DNA of 64,000 bases from Pseudovirgaria hyperparasitica (Eukaryota > Ascomycota > Dothideomycetes > Acrospermales > Acrospermaceae). Below, one piece after another: positions 38,104 to 49,549 of this stretch (the stretch's first letter is position 1; each line of letters begins with the position of its first letter). The notes under the pieces are model-generated. The model did not search any database, was not told the origin of the DNA, and worked only from the letters and a program-made list of their open reading frames with translations. The stretch covers positions 471,339-535,338 of the forward strand of contig NW_022985556.1 in the NCBI RefSeq assembly GCF_010093815.1. Direction: 5' to 3'. The translations under genes and the position numbers were made by a program.

Positions 38104-38706
38104 CTTGACTATCAGTATGGATGAGGAAATATATGAATCTTATGGAATAGGAGAAGTCGAAGCTCATCGACCTAGAAACTGTGCTGAGCGTATGCTTCTA
38201 GAAGTAGAGGAGCACACCGCAGCTATGTGACAGCGGTTGGTTACCATCGAGCACAATATGTCGGCAAACAATGATTATAGTCACTTATAGCACGCATCCT
38301 GCCGCCTCTTACGTACATGTCCAAGATCTGCTTAACGGCACTGGAAGAATCGAGGCGAGCTAGAGCCTTGGAAGGTCAACTTATTTCGGATCAAGAATGA
38401 AAAGTGCGGGGTACAACTGATGATCGAATAATATGTATCCATTTCAGAGTTCTGATTTGCATGCAATCCCACGATAGATCGGGCTGAATGATCGATTCTA
38501 GTGCGACGACAAAATGGAATTGAGATGCTTGAAACAATGCAGTTCAGATGGATATGCGGCGTGCTTGAAGCTTCCGTGATTGACCAATCACAAGTCTGCT
38601 TGGCGCTGTCACCAACAAGGCTCGACCGGGTGTTGCACAAGATCAACAGGAGTTGCTCGCCGCATCTTTGATATTGCAAAGCTCTCAATACTAGCACGTA
38701 GCCAAG
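38104..38706. promoter_or_regulatory. Divergent promoter between glycosidase and DUF1772 genes
   Basis: The two ATG codons are 603 bp apart and point away from each other. No clear TATA box is seen on either side. Confidence 0.5.
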
Positions 38707-39396
38707 ATGAGTGCGTACGCAGCCAGGCCGATGCCATCGTCGGTGAAGGTAGTACAGTGCATTGGAATCACGTCTGCCGCGTACCTGCTAGGTAAGAGTG
38801 TAACGGATTCCATCCTCAAGAGTCTTCGCGACGAATAGACTGATGATTGAAGGATAGGCCAAGTTGTGACTCTCAGTACTTGCGCGATACCAGCAATTCT
38901 GCAAGCTCCAGCGCCCCTGGCTGCCAGACAATGGGTGACCATGTTCGTGCGCGCAAGAGCTCTCGGCATCGCCGTTACTGCGATCCCCGTAGTCGCCTTC
39001 TCATGGTTGGCTTGGAAAGGCGAGTGCGTTTGTCTCATAGAGTGATTAATTCTGACCTTTTCAGACGGCTTGCAGCCTAGAAACTTCAAGCTCTACTTGA
39101 CTGCCGCCCTTATGCACTTTCTCGTCTTCCCATACACTATGCTCGTCATCCTTCCTACGAACAACAAGCTTGAAGAGAAGGCTCAAACTATGTCAGATAA
39201 TGAAGTCGAACCTTCAGCTGCGGAGGCTGGTATTCAAAAGGAAGAGACGGTTCATGCCTTGGTTGACAAATGGGGCTTGGTTGCGATAGGCAGAGCGGTC
39301 CTCGCTGGAGTCGGAACTGTATGTGGACTCATGGCCACTGTAAAACAGTACGATGTGGTCATAGTTGACCTTGCCTCCCTGGCCAAGCCCGAGTGA
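38707..39396 (+). CDS. DUF1772 (anthrone-oxygenase-like) membrane protein
   Basis: Exons are 38707-38791, 38858-39019 and 39065-39396, giving 192 aa, the family length. DUF1772 proteins are small membrane proteins with about four helices; some (HypC, MdpH, AptC-type neighbours) assist oxidation of anthrones in polyketide pathways. Seen here: IGITSAAYLLGQVVTLSTCAIPAILQAPAP for the first helix across the first junction, a Trp/Arg motif AARQWVTMFVRARALG, LYLTAALMHFLVFPYTMLVI, and a final helix VAIGRAVLAGVGTVCGLMA. The second intron has a GC donor (AAAG|GCGAGT) with TTCAG; a nearby GT would break the frame. No polyketide synthase lies in the window, so a role in pigment formation is only a possibility. 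Confidence 0.85.
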
Positions 39397-41003
39397 TTCA
39401 TATGAAAGGCAAGCCAAAGGACTCGCGCGAACGACTGTCAACGACTGTGAAATGAACAGATTGATACCAGGATTTGAACTGTAAGATAAGGAGAGAGTAT
39501 TACAGCCAGTAGTGGTTGCTATTGAGATAGCGCATTCAAGCGCGGCGATGCCAAACGGAGTCGTCCGACCTGAAGTCGAAGTGCTAGTATTATAGTAGTG
39601 CAACCCGTAAGTTTGGCCTTGTAGTAAATCCACGAGCATATGCCACGCGAGCAAGAATCACATACAAGATAACATATGTAGTGCTTACAAACGTCATATT
39701 CAGTGCATATTTAATCTCTAATATTTCCCAGCTAGAGACATGCATGGATATCTAGTTATTCACGATTGTTTCAATCAAATACAGACAAATACTAAGACTA
39801 AGTATTACGGATATTTACTTAATGTTCGATTGCATACTATTGCACGATATGAGGTGCAAGTGCGGCTACACAGAGACGGACTCACCGTCCCGTTTCGAGT
39901 CATCCGCACCAGGTAGAGAGTACATCACTGCTAGTGGTAGATAAGCTGGCCATCAAGTGAGCACGAGGGCAGCCAAGTACGACATAAGAGCAGCTCATGA
40001 TCATCAGGCCGTGATGATAGCCCACGTTGAGGTTAAGACATGATGAGATAGCGACCTGCAACAAAGTTCAGCTGCTTCATGATCAGGGCGAGACTTATCT
40101 CCAGCCGAAAGATGGATGGTGGCGCTTTCGCGTGCCACCGTTGCACCTGTGGTATTTAGGCCATCTGACGGGCCCAAAGTAGCAGGCTTCTAGAACTATT
40201 TGGTCTCTTTACTGGTCGACCAGCGTCTGACACTGACAGCCCCTGACAGCCCATGTGGCAAAGGGTGCAGTCCCTTAAAAGTGTCCCAAAGATGCATCAT
40301 TGCTTCTTGAGGTAGTTACAGTTGCAGTCCTACAGCTAACGTAAATCTCCTGTCTAGAACCCTTGGTAAGAGTTCGAAAGAGCAGTAGTGGATAACAAAC
40401 TCAGTGACTCCGTGGATGCCCTGGTCTAGAGACATGTCTGACTACAGCTACCCAACCATATCTGATCTTTCTAGGCGACTCTCCGATATGAGCTGGCTGT
40501 AAACTGAATCCAAGTAGCATGAATCTTCGTTAGTGGTCCTTGGCTGCACTGGCCATTGGTGCCAGTAATAGTAAGCGACCGAAAATGTCCAAAATGGCTC
40601 ACGAGGCTGGCGAGGATGTAGCATGTGCCCAAGATACGATATGCGATATGTGAGTTATCGCAAGATGGCGAGATAGATCATCATCATTTTCAAGGACAGA
40701 AGAAGTCATGCTCCCCCATTGCGTTATCAGACCTTCAAGGACTCTGTTCACAACACCACTGTCCTCCTCCTTGTCTCGTTTGCCGGGCGGAAGACCGTGC
40801 ACCTATCGGCTTATCTTAGTGTCAGCCTGGTGTTGTGGCTGGCCCCGCCCCCGGCCGCCAGGACCATTGAATGTTCGTTCCTTGGGATTCAATCAGCATT
40901 CATTTGTCCACTCCGTACCAACATCTCTTACTTCTCGGCCACTCTATACCTATGTGTTGTACCTCTCCAGCTCCCTGATTCTCCGCTTGCATAATATCTT
41001 CCG
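39397..41003. other. Long spacer
   Basis: AT-rich from 39660 to 39860, then mixed. No frame shows a domain. The last 100 bases belong to the leader of the F-box/LRR gene. Confidence 0.55.
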
Positions 41004-41079
41004 GTAAGCTTTCTTAAGCCCAGGAACAGCATTAGGACCCTTAAACATCCTGCTACCCCCCATATAAGCATTCACGCAG
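41004..41079 (+). other. Probable intron in the 5' leader of the F-box/LRR gene
   Basis: GTAAGC donor and CACGCAG acceptor bound 76 nt, 215 bp before the ATG. Confidence 0.5.
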
Positions 41080-41294
41080 GTGCTGAGAAACAACAGTACT
41101 CCACACTTCTTGGTCCTCGAGCCTCTACAGCCTGTCCCACGTCCTTCTACATGCGTGCTTGGAAGGCTCTTCGCTGAGCCGCATTCAGCTTTGGCTTCGA
41201 CTCTCTTACAGCAATTACCTATCGACCCCTCGAAACCCTCCCAAGCCTCGTCCGAGACATCGGGTGATCAAAAGCCGCAATACACATACTCAAG

Positions 41295-43415
41295 ATGCAA
41301 GCCATATCCTTCACTCCTGTCATGGAGGAGCCTTCCGAAGAGGCAGCCCCAGAATCTCCTCAAAACGGTTCGGCACCAGGCACTCCCATGGACGAGCAAC
41401 CGAAGCCCAAACACCGGCATCGCCTCATGAGAGGTCTATCGCGAATGTCCTCGTCACCGTCTCTGGCGAAGCTCACGCGATCACGAAGCTCTTCCAATCC
41501 GATATACAGAGCAGGTGACAGGGGCTCAATGTCATGCGTATCTTTGGCATCTGCCTCGCCATTCGGATCGTATGGCAGCTATGCCTCAGAACTGTCTGCC
41601 GGTTATTCTACTGCTCCGACTTCAGTACCAGGGACGCCTGGTCCAGAGCTCCCGCTGTCCACAAAACCCAGACTACATCTCTTTGCCGCAGATCGACCAA
41701 GAACCGCTACTATGCCGTCCGACATAATCGCCTCGGCTCGTATGAACGCCTTCGACGAAGCGGACTACTTTAACCTGCCGGTACAAAAAGCTTCAAAACC
41801 TTTTCCTCGTCGACCGAACTTCAACTTCTGGGAAGACATGCCGTTCGAAGTGCGTCTGGAAATCTTTCGCTTCCTGCGACCGAGAGAGATAGTCCAGTGT
41901 TCCGCAGTCTCCAAGTCCTGGCACAAGATGTGCTACGATGGTCAACTTTGGAGCAGACTAGACGCATCTGAATACTACCGTGATATCCCAGCCGACTCTT
42001 TGGTGAAAATAATAACTAATGCTGGACCGTTCGTACGAGACCTCAACCTGCGAGGCTGTGTACAACTTCGCGAACGATGGAACTCCAAAGGTCTAGCAGA
42101 TGCCTGCAGAAATCTAGAAAATTTCTCTCTGGAGGGCTGTAAGATTGACCGGGCGTCTGTGCATTGTTTCCTACTTCAAAACACTCGTCTTGTCAGCATT
42201 AACTTATCCGGCCTTCAAGCTGCGACAAATGCCGGACTAAAGATTGTTGCCCAACACTGCCCCAAGCTCGAGGAGCTGAATGTCTCATGGTGCCAGAACA
42301 TAGATGGCAAAGGCATCAAGAAGGTCGTCGAGTCATGCGCCAACTTGAAAGAGCTCCGAGCCGGCGAGACTGGTGGATGGGATGATGTCGACCTCACGCA
42401 CGAGATATTCAAGCGCAATACACTGGAGCGACTGGTGCTCAATAATTGCGACTCTCTTACTGATGACTCGCTCTCTGCGCTCATGATTGGTATCGATAGC
42501 GAGATTGATGTATTGACGGAGAGAGCGATTGTACCTCCTCGCAAGCTCAAATACCTGGACTTGAGCCGATGCCGCCCAATCACAGACAAAGGTGTCAAGA
42601 CCATGGCTCATAATCTCCCATTCCTTGAAAGTCTCCTGTTGAGCAAGTGCTCCTCTCTGACTGACGATTCTGTATCCGAGGTTCTCTCGACACTACCAAG
42701 CCTCGTCAACCTCGACCTCGAAGAACTCGAGGAACTGACAAGTGCCTCGCTTCAAGCTCTTGCTGCTGCACCCGGCCGTGAGCAGCTTTCTCATCTCTGC
42801 ATCTCATATTGCGAGAACATCAGCGACACTGGCGTTCTCCCAATTCTTCAGCATTGCCCACGTTTAGCATCAATCGAGATGGACAACACCCGTATCACCG
42901 ATCTCGTGCTCATCGAAGCTGCAGCGACCATGGCTTCGCGGAATAGGGTCGCTCGGGGACTGTATAGTGGTGATATCCCAACGATTGGAATGCGCCTAGT
43001 TGCATATGATTGTGCCAATATCACGTGGTCCGGCATCAACTGCATCCTAACATGCAATGCTCAAGAGACACGCGCTACTACTCAAGGTGGCAAATCGACC
43101 TTCCCGAGCCAGATCATTGGACTCAAGTGTTTCTATAATTGGCAGCCAACAGTGGACGAACATACCAAAAGGGTGATGCGCGGAGATTTTGTCGCGGCCA
43201 CAAGGCTCTGGAGAAAATGGCATGACTGGATGTTATACCAGGAAGAAGCAGCGGCTGGTGGGAATACTCGAGCACGTCGACGAAGGGCCCGACGTGCGGA
43301 GGCAGCACATGCAGAGGAAGAAGAAGCTGCAGGCTCTGGAACTGGACCTGGTGCTGGACGCCGGAGGAGAGCGAGAAGTGGACCTGCGGCCAGCAGTGGC
43401 TGCTCTATGATGTGA
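41295..43415 (+). CDS. F-box and leucine-rich-repeat protein with C-terminal CaaX motif
   Basis: This intronless gene of 706 aa encodes a likely SCF ubiquitin-ligase substrate receptor. The Ser/Pro-rich head (1-175) is followed by an F-box at about 178-225 (FWEDMPFEVRLEIFRFLRPREIVQCSAVSKSWHKM shows the typical LP-like start and VSKxW). AMN1-type cysteine-containing leucine-rich repeats then run to about residue 600 (for example LEELNVSWCQNIDGKGIKKV, YLDLSRCRPITDKGVK). The C-terminal region is Ala/Glu-rich, then Arg-rich, and ends SGCSMM. The last four residues fit a CaaX prenylation signal, and Met at the end favours farnesyl. Human FBXL2 and FBXL20 share this layout, so membrane attachment is a reasonable inference. 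A domain-level fungal relative is Aspergillus GrrA. Confidence 0.92.
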   Translation: MQAISFTPVMEEPSEEAAPESPQNGSAPGTPMDEQPKPKHRHRLMRGLSRMSSSPSLAKLTRSRSSSNPIYRAGDRGSMSCVSLASASPFGSYGSYASELSAGYSTAPTSVPGTPGPELPLSTKPRLHLFAADRPRTATMPSDIIASARMNAFDEADYFNLPVQKASKPFPRRPNFNFWEDMPFEVRLEIFRFLRPREIVQCSAVSKSWHKMCYDGQLWSRLDASEYYRDIPADSLVKIITNAGPFVRDLNLRGCVQLRERWNSKGLADACRNLENFSLEGCKIDRASVHCFLLQNTRLVSINLSGLQAATNAGLKIVAQHCPKLEELNVSWCQNIDGKGIKKVVESCANLKELRAGETGGWDDVDLTHEIFKRNTLERLVLNNCDSLTDDSLSALMIGIDSEIDVLTERAIVPPRKLKYLDLSRCRPITDKGVKTMAHNLPFLESLLLSKCSSLTDDSVSEVLSTLPSLVNLDLEELEELTSASLQALAAAPGREQLSHLCISYCENISDTGVLPILQHCPRLASIEMDNTRITDLVLIEAAATMASRNRVARGLYSGDIPTIGMRLVAYDCANITWSGINCILTCNAQETRATTQGGKSTFPSQIIGLKCFYNWQPTVDEHTKRVMRGDFVAATRLWRKWHDWMLYQEEAAAGGNTRARRRRARRAEAAHAEEEEAAGSGTGPGAGRRRRARSGPAASSGCSMM

Positions 43416-43914
43416 GGGACATCACGGTGTGTTTTCTCGACACATATATTTTCTTTGGTTATCCCTCCTGTCCTTCCAGCGATCCCGTCGGTCTGTATTA
43501 GACGCAGACTCCCTACGCACATGGCTACAAACATGTCGCATTTTCTTTCTCAACATTTTCTTGAGTATGGTTGGCATGAACGAAGAGCACAACGGGCGTT
43601 TAGATCTGATAAGGAGGATCACAATGGCGGCGCTGGGCTGGCGCTTACGGATACGGCATTCTTTTCGTTGTATAGGCGCCTGGCGAATGCAGCTTGGCGT
43701 GCCATCTTTCGGGTATCTGTATCTACGGTCTAGTAGATAGATAAATTGCATACGGACTTGTACATCCATTTAATCGCACATGACTGAATCGAGCGCAACA
43801 TGCGAATGATGCAACGTCCATTACAAGTCAGACCAGACCCCCCGATCCTTTGTATAGATAGAAAGGTTTGGGCGAAGTCGAGACCGTAACAATTCATTTA
43901 TGGAAGCTTCTCCT
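43416..43914. other. Convergent spacer
   Basis: 3' flanks of the F-box/LRR gene and of the parvulin gene. No feature is seen. Confidence 0.6.
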
Positions 43915-44509
43915 CTACCTTGCATCGACCTTGATGATATGATACCCTTCCTTCGACTTGGCCGTCCCAATCCACATATTCCCGCCCTGACTAACCGGCA
44001 ACCACAGCGCAACATCGGTGAACTCGGCCATATTGCCCACCTTGGATATCACGCCCAACGCACCACCTGCAACACACCATATAAGCACTCACTACAAAAC
44101 CTCTACCTACGTACTGTAGACCCTAATGAAATAAAATCCCAAAATGCCCCCCCTCCCCCTTTCCCAAAGAAAAACAACATCAGAAGAGCGAAGGAGACAT
44201 ACCATTCTTCTTCTTCTCCTCCGAGTACTTCTCCACCACAGCCGCCCAGTCGGTCCCAGCACGTAGCTCCTCAAGTGCGCTGCGCATGGGTCCTTCCTTG
44301 GACGTGAAGATGCCGCTGCATTTGGCGGATTGGACGCCTTTGAGCGCGCTGATCTCCGGGTATTCGTCGTGCCAGAGTTTGGGCGCTTTGGCGTATTTGG
44401 CGTCGAGGGTGTCGATTATTGTTAGGCCTTTGTTGCTGGATTTGGGATTGGTGGTGGTGGTGGTTGTTCTGGATTTGGTGTCTTTGGGCTGGGGCTTGGG
44501 TTTGGGCAT
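43915..44509 (-). CDS. Divergent parvulin-type (Pin4/Par14-like) protein
   Basis: Exons on the minus strand are 44203-44509 and 43915-44066, giving 152 aa. The layout copies the small parvulin Pin4/Par14: a basic Lys/Pro/Thr-rich head (MPKPKPQPKDTKSR), a middle helix GPMRSALEELRAGTDWAAVVEKYSEEKKKNG matching the 'ALEKLKxGxxFxxVAxxYSED' region, then GALGVISK and the end KEGYHIIKVDAR. The segment that should carry the first active-site His (xRHIL) reads AKCSGIFTS instead, so the catalytic His is missing while the last His in GYHII remains. It may be a peptidyl-prolyl isomerase fold that has lost or changed activity. An in-frame ATG at 44662 would add a Ser/Pro-rich head; the start at 44509 matches family length. 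It diverges from the AlkB-like gene over 293 bp. Confidence 0.78.
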
Positions 44510-44802
44510 TTTGGAGAGGATTTTGGGGGGGGGTTTGGGTTGGGGGTTTGATATAGATGGTTGGAGGGTTGGAGATGGAAGTGTATGGAGTGGGGTTAGG
44601 AGGGAGGAGTGGGGATACAAGGCGGACATGGCAGGGATGTGTGATGGTGCTGCGCCAGGCATCAAGGCAGCACTTCGTCATTGAGGGCTATAAAAAGGGT
44701 ATTATCCATTTTGACGACTTCATAAACCAAGTAAAACACACACAACGCAAACCACAAAACACCACATCACCATCTACATAGAAACACCACCACCCTCCCA
44801 AA
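44510..44802. promoter_or_regulatory. Short divergent promoter (parvulin / AlkB-like) with TATA box
   Basis: 293 bp between the two starts. TATAAAAA at 44689-44696 lies 107 bp before the AlkB-like ATG. Confidence 0.5.
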
Positions 44803-45540
44803 ATGCCCTCTCCCCCTCCCACTCCCTCCACCCCCCTACCCCTCCCCACCCTCCCCAAAACCATAACCTACCACCCAACCTTCCTCACTCCCACCGAACA
44901 ATCCACCCTCCTCTCCTCCCTCCCCCAAACCCACTGGATCCCCCTCTCCAACCGCCGCCTCCAAGCCTGGCCCTCCCCCCTCACACCCACCACATCCACC
45001 CTCCTCACCACCACCCGCCTCCCCCCCTTCCTCACAGACCCAATCCTCCCCCGTCTAGCCCAACTAGGCATCTTCAGAAACACAGCCCACGGCGCACCAA
45101 ATCACGTCCTGGTCAACGAATACGCACCAGGCCAAGGCATCATGCCACATGAAGACGGGCCGGCGTACGCGGGCGTTGTGGCGACGGTTAGTCTGGGGGG
45201 CGCGGTCGTGCTTGAGATTTGGGGCAAGGGGGATGGCGAAGGGAGTGCAGACGAAACCAGCATAGTAGAAGGAGAGAGGAAACCCCTCTACCGCATCCTC
45301 CAGGAACCTGGCTCCCTGCTCGTCACCACGGGGGAGGCATACACGGACTACCTGCACGGCATCGCGGCTGTCGAGGTCGACGAGGATGTAAATGAGGCGT
45401 CGATTGCGAATTGGCATGTTTTGGGGGATCGGGGGGCGTATGCGGGGGGCAGGAATGTGAGGGGTACGAGGACGAGTTTGACGTATCGGGATGTGCTGAG
45501 GGTGAGGGATGGGAGGCGGATTTTGGGGTTGAGGGGGTGA
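44803..45540 (+). CDS. AlkB-like 2-oxoglutarate/Fe(II) dioxygenase (ALKBH6 type)
   Basis: A single-exon gene of 245 aa. The double-stranded beta-helix core carries the iron ligands His116-x-Asp118 (MPHEDGP) and His185 (DYLHGI), and the 2-oxoglutarate-binding arginines in RGTRTSLTYRDV. NHVLVNEYAPGQGIMPHEDG is the hallmark stretch of the ALKBH6 group, which are single-domain AlkB homologues of poorly known substrate in nucleus and cytoplasm. Length agrees with the family. The coding strand is extreme: the first 270 bases are almost without G, the last 170 almost without C, so the protein begins Pro/Thr/Ser-rich and ends Gly/Arg/Val-rich. The start is the first ATG after the TATA box, in context CCAAAATG. 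Confidence 0.92.
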   Translation: MPSPPPTPSTPLPLPTLPKTITYHPTFLTPTEQSTLLSSLPQTHWIPLSNRRLQAWPSPLTPTTSTLLTTTRLPPFLTDPILPRLAQLGIFRNTAHGAPNHVLVNEYAPGQGIMPHEDGPAYAGVVATVSLGGAVVLEIWGKGDGEGSADETSIVEGERKPLYRILQEPGSLLVTTGEAYTDYLHGIAAVEVDEDVNEASIANWHVLGDRGAYAGGRNVRGTRTSLTYRDVLRVRDGRRILGLRG

Positions 45541-46600
45541 GCGAGGATGGATAATCTGGTGCTGAGGATGTGGAGAGAGTGTTTCTGGGATGGGCGTCGC
45601 TCGATGCGCTCGAACTCGACGACTACTGAGCCTCACGACACTCCACACCACACACGACGAACCAGACATCCAACATCCAAGCACAACATCCAACCCCTTC
45701 CACGACCCAAAGACCCATACGCCCTTGAAAAACATCTATAAAACCACACCAGAGCACATCTCACACCCAAAACAGGCGTTCTCGTCAAACGCATTCCGAC
45801 CTCGCCATACATACATACCTACCTGCCTCCCTACCTCCTCCAAGCCCCAATCTAATCCACTCCAACACCCAAACCCAACAACGAAGAAACGGGAATCTCA
45901 CTCACTCACTCACTCACTCACCCATCCCCAAAACCAACAATCCCATCAACACCCAACATCCGCGGCCAACATCGAAACCCCGTACTAACCCCCATGCCAA
46001 GCACGCGGAGCTCTACTGATACCTTATACAACGAAAACAGTCCATCATCTACGAACCTTGACATGAGGTCGAGGGTCGATATATACCATCGAGAATAAAT
46101 GGCGATACGTAGTAATAGCGGGAGATGACTGATGACTTATGATTACGGTTGCGGCGCACGGTATGATATATGGCTGATAAGGTGGATGTATATCTGGTTA
46201 GGTGGACGTATGATATCTGGCCGAGGGAGTGTGTTTGGCTCTTTATAAAATTGGATTGAATTGAGTGGGAGGGAGGACAGAATGGGATGTGATGTACGGC
46301 GATGAGATGGGATGGGTTGTAATGCGATATGCAGCAACATACCCCAACACACCGTATCGAGCGCCCTGACTACACATAGAAGAAGAAGAAGAAGAAGACG
46401 ACGCAGTGCAAAGACAAAAAGCTCCAGACAGAAGACAGCAGAAAGTCACACGACGACGCAACACTCTCTCATTGCCCATTCTACACCTAATATAAACATG
46501 TTCCCACACACACACCGAGACCACAACGCTAACCATTCACTGCCCCTTCCCAAGTTCAATACAACGGCACGGCATCACATCACATCATATCTCATCCTCA
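45541..46600. other. Convergent spacer with CTCA repeats
   Basis: 3' flanks of the AlkB-like gene and SEC39. It contains a (CTCA) tetranucleotide run at about 45896-45920 and a GAA run near 46379-46397. No gene is seen. Confidence 0.6.
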
Positions 46601-49549
46601 TCATCTGGGCTGCTCGTCATGAACGGGCGTCGCACCAAGCACCCACCCCAACCCACTCGCCAGCGCGCGCGACCCGCCCGTCACCGTACTCGCAAGCATA
46701 TCCCGCTTCCTCACCCTCATCTCCTCGCTGCCCTCCATATCCACACTGTCCGTCGACATATCTCTCTCATGTGCCTGTTGCTGCTGCTGTTGCTGCTGCT
46801 GCTGTCCAGCCGCCCGCTTCGCGCCCATGCCCGCCGTGCGCGAAAACGCGGCCGCGGCACCCCTGGCCACATCAAAGAGGCCCATTGGCGCCTCTTCGAC
46901 GGCGCCTCTGCCCACCTCTCTGCGCGGCTGGATGTGCACGCTCTCGGCAAAGGCGCCGGGGAGCCGGTGGTCAGCGTGGTCGTCCCAGCTCTCTTCCTCG
47001 GCCTGCTCGCGGGCGAGGCATTCGTTCATTTCGGCTTCGACTTCCATGTAGACGGATAGGATTTCGGCTAGGGCGGAGGGTGGTGCGGCTAGGAGGGATT
47101 GCGAGAGGAGGTCCATGCGTTGTTCAAGGCGGCGGAGGTGGGCTGAGGATGTGAGGGTGGCTGAGGAGGATGGGGTGGAGTGGCGGCCGGCTATGAAGGC
47201 GGCGCGCCAGGAGGATGTGTCTTTGGTGGATCCGGTGTTTGTGTCTGCGTTTGTGGGGTCGGGGGTGGAGACGCCGGGCATGCGGTTGACGACATAGGAG
47301 TAGGCGGTTTCGAAGTCGTCTTCGCGAAGGGATGCCTCGATTGTCATGCCGAGAACCCGCTGCTCGGTGGCTTCTTTTTGTGCGGATATTGAGGAGGATT
47401 GAGATGGAGAGAGAGAATCAGGGGCTGCACCAACACCAGCGGCGATGAGGTTGCAGCCGATCTCCATAAGGTCGTCTAGCTTGGTGTACGATGAGGGATT
47501 CTGCTCGAGGAGGTCGTTGATGAGGGACAGGGGGTCACTTCGAATGCGTATGCTAACTGGCTGGAAAGGAACGCCTCGCTGTTGGGTCAAGGAGTAAAAG
47601 GACAGGGAGTGTGTCGCAGAGAGGAGAGCTTCTGTCCGTTTGAAGGCATCTGATCTTGGGAAGTGGGGCTGGAAGGTAGCGATTCTATGCAGCAATTAGA
47701 TTTAACCCTTTATATGCCAAGTAGATCTAGGACTCACATTGTAGAGACTTTCTTCATGTTGCCTCTCGTGCGATTTCCATTGCTGGCGGTGTCGTAGTAC
47801 TGCAGAGCGACTTCTAAGATGACATTTTCAACGTCGCCCAACGAAAGTGTCTGTTCTCGGGGTTGTTTGACATATGTCGTAAGCACAAGCTCATATTCTT
47901 TTAGTCACAGTCAGCATTCATTCGCCCCTAGATTGCTGCCTGAATCAAGCAATATTCGGAAGTGGCAGGGGTCACTTACGTCCTCCATTCAGAAAGGCCC
48001 TCAGGATCTCCCGTTCGAAATTCTCCCGTTTGATCTTCCCAAAGATGCCGAATCCTTCTTGTATTGCATCCTTCTGACCGACCAGACCCCAGTTCCAGAG
48101 CCAGATCAGCTGTTTCCTCAGGACTTCCCACTTGTGACTCCACTTGTGGCTCTCTTTGCCCACAATCTCGCCCGCGCCGTGCAGGATCTTCTGCAGCATT
48201 TGAGTTTGCTCATCTTCTTCACTGTGGAAACGCATATGGGCGACATTCTTGATGGACATACTATAGCCGAGATTGGCCAGGGTGTATGCCGAGTAGATGA
48301 AAATCTGCAGGAGCGCAAAGGTCTTGATATTGGGAGAAGTGAGCGGGTGCTCCTTATCCAACAAGGAATCAGGCGAAAGCGCCTTTGGTGACGTGTTGTG
48401 CATGATAGAGGTGGCGTCTTCGATTTTGGGCAGCATTTCAACACTTGTGGCAAGATCAGGCGGGGGCTCAAAGTCCATCAGACTTGCCAGTCGCACGAGC
48501 AGTGAATGTGCGCCAGAGATGGTGTCGGCAGTGTCGGCTTCGACAGCATACGCGGTTGCAAAGGCAGCCTGCGCATACCGCTGTTCCAGTTGTCTCTGTG
48601 AGTCTTCGGTCAAGTAATGCGGGGACTGCTCGTAGCCCCCTAGGTCCACGTCTCCCGGGCCGTCCCACTCTTCTATGCCCGCTATGACGACAGTGAAGTT
48701 CGCTGCAGCCTGCTCGACCAGCCACTTGAATGCGTAGTCCCAATCTTGAGCTTGCGCGGTGTCAAGACTGGACGAATCGCCGTCGTCTCTGCCTGCAGAA
48801 ATGGCATGACGATGCTGGTCGTTGGTAATCTTCCGCCGTTTACGGTCCGATGATCCATACACCCATGGACCGACGAGGCCACGGATATCTCTTGCGATGT
48901 TGTTCGGAGCTTCGGCACGGGTGGGCCCAGGCTTAGGCTTGAGAGCGCGCGAAAGCAAGAGGTTGATAGCTTTGGTGCCTCCAAGGGTCACAAACGAGTC
49001 GAGGGAGGATTCGACCGCGTGATCTGGGTAGTATTCGTACTCCTGGCGAAGGAGAGGGAGGCAGGCGGATATGAACCATGTTTTCAGGTACTGTGAGTAC
49101 TCGAGGAAGGGCGCAACGAGCTTCGGGACGAGGTCGAAGAGGCCGGTTTCTGAGTGAATGCGATGCGCGCGATGGATGAGGAAGTTTGTCAAGTCATCCG
49201 TGCCCTCGTGTGTATATGCATAATGTGGTAGTGGAAGCAGTTGAGCCTTGTTAACCTTGGATCGTGCTTTTTTGTCGGAGACGCCATTCAACGCCGAGAA
49301 GTCAAGGTCCCCGGCGGTGGAGTCGGTGTCGAACTGGCCGGATATCAACTCTGAGCAGAGCGGGACATAGGCGGAGGGATCAATGCTCTCGGGGAGGTAT
49401 GTGAGGATGATGCGCAGGACGAGGGGGGTACTCAGGTCGGTATGACGTGCGCGAACGACGGCTCGAAGGGCAGGTATGTTGGCATCGGAGGCATAGCGTA
49501 TGGCGAGGAGCACACACTTGGGCGGAGAGAGGTGCTGGAGTGTATCCAT
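46601..49549 (-). CDS. SEC39: Sec39-domain protein, Dsl1 tethering complex subunit
   Basis: Exons on the minus strand are 47980-49549, 47738-47897 and 46601-47684, giving 937 aa. Sec39 (human NBAS/ZW10-linked) is the subunit of the Dsl1 complex that links to ER Q-SNAREs and captures COPI vesicles returning from the Golgi. The protein is almost wholly helical. Family-like segments are SPPKCVLLAIRYASDANIPA at the start, LEYSQYLKTWFISACLPLL, and, across the second and third exons, NVILEVALQYYDTASNGNRT followed by STIIATFQPHFPRS. The C-terminal 250 residues are low complexity with a run of ten Gln (CTG repeats on the plus strand near 46780). The junctions were fixed by frame (AT|A for the last). 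The first exon start MDTLQHLSPPK agrees with family length. Confidence 0.9.
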
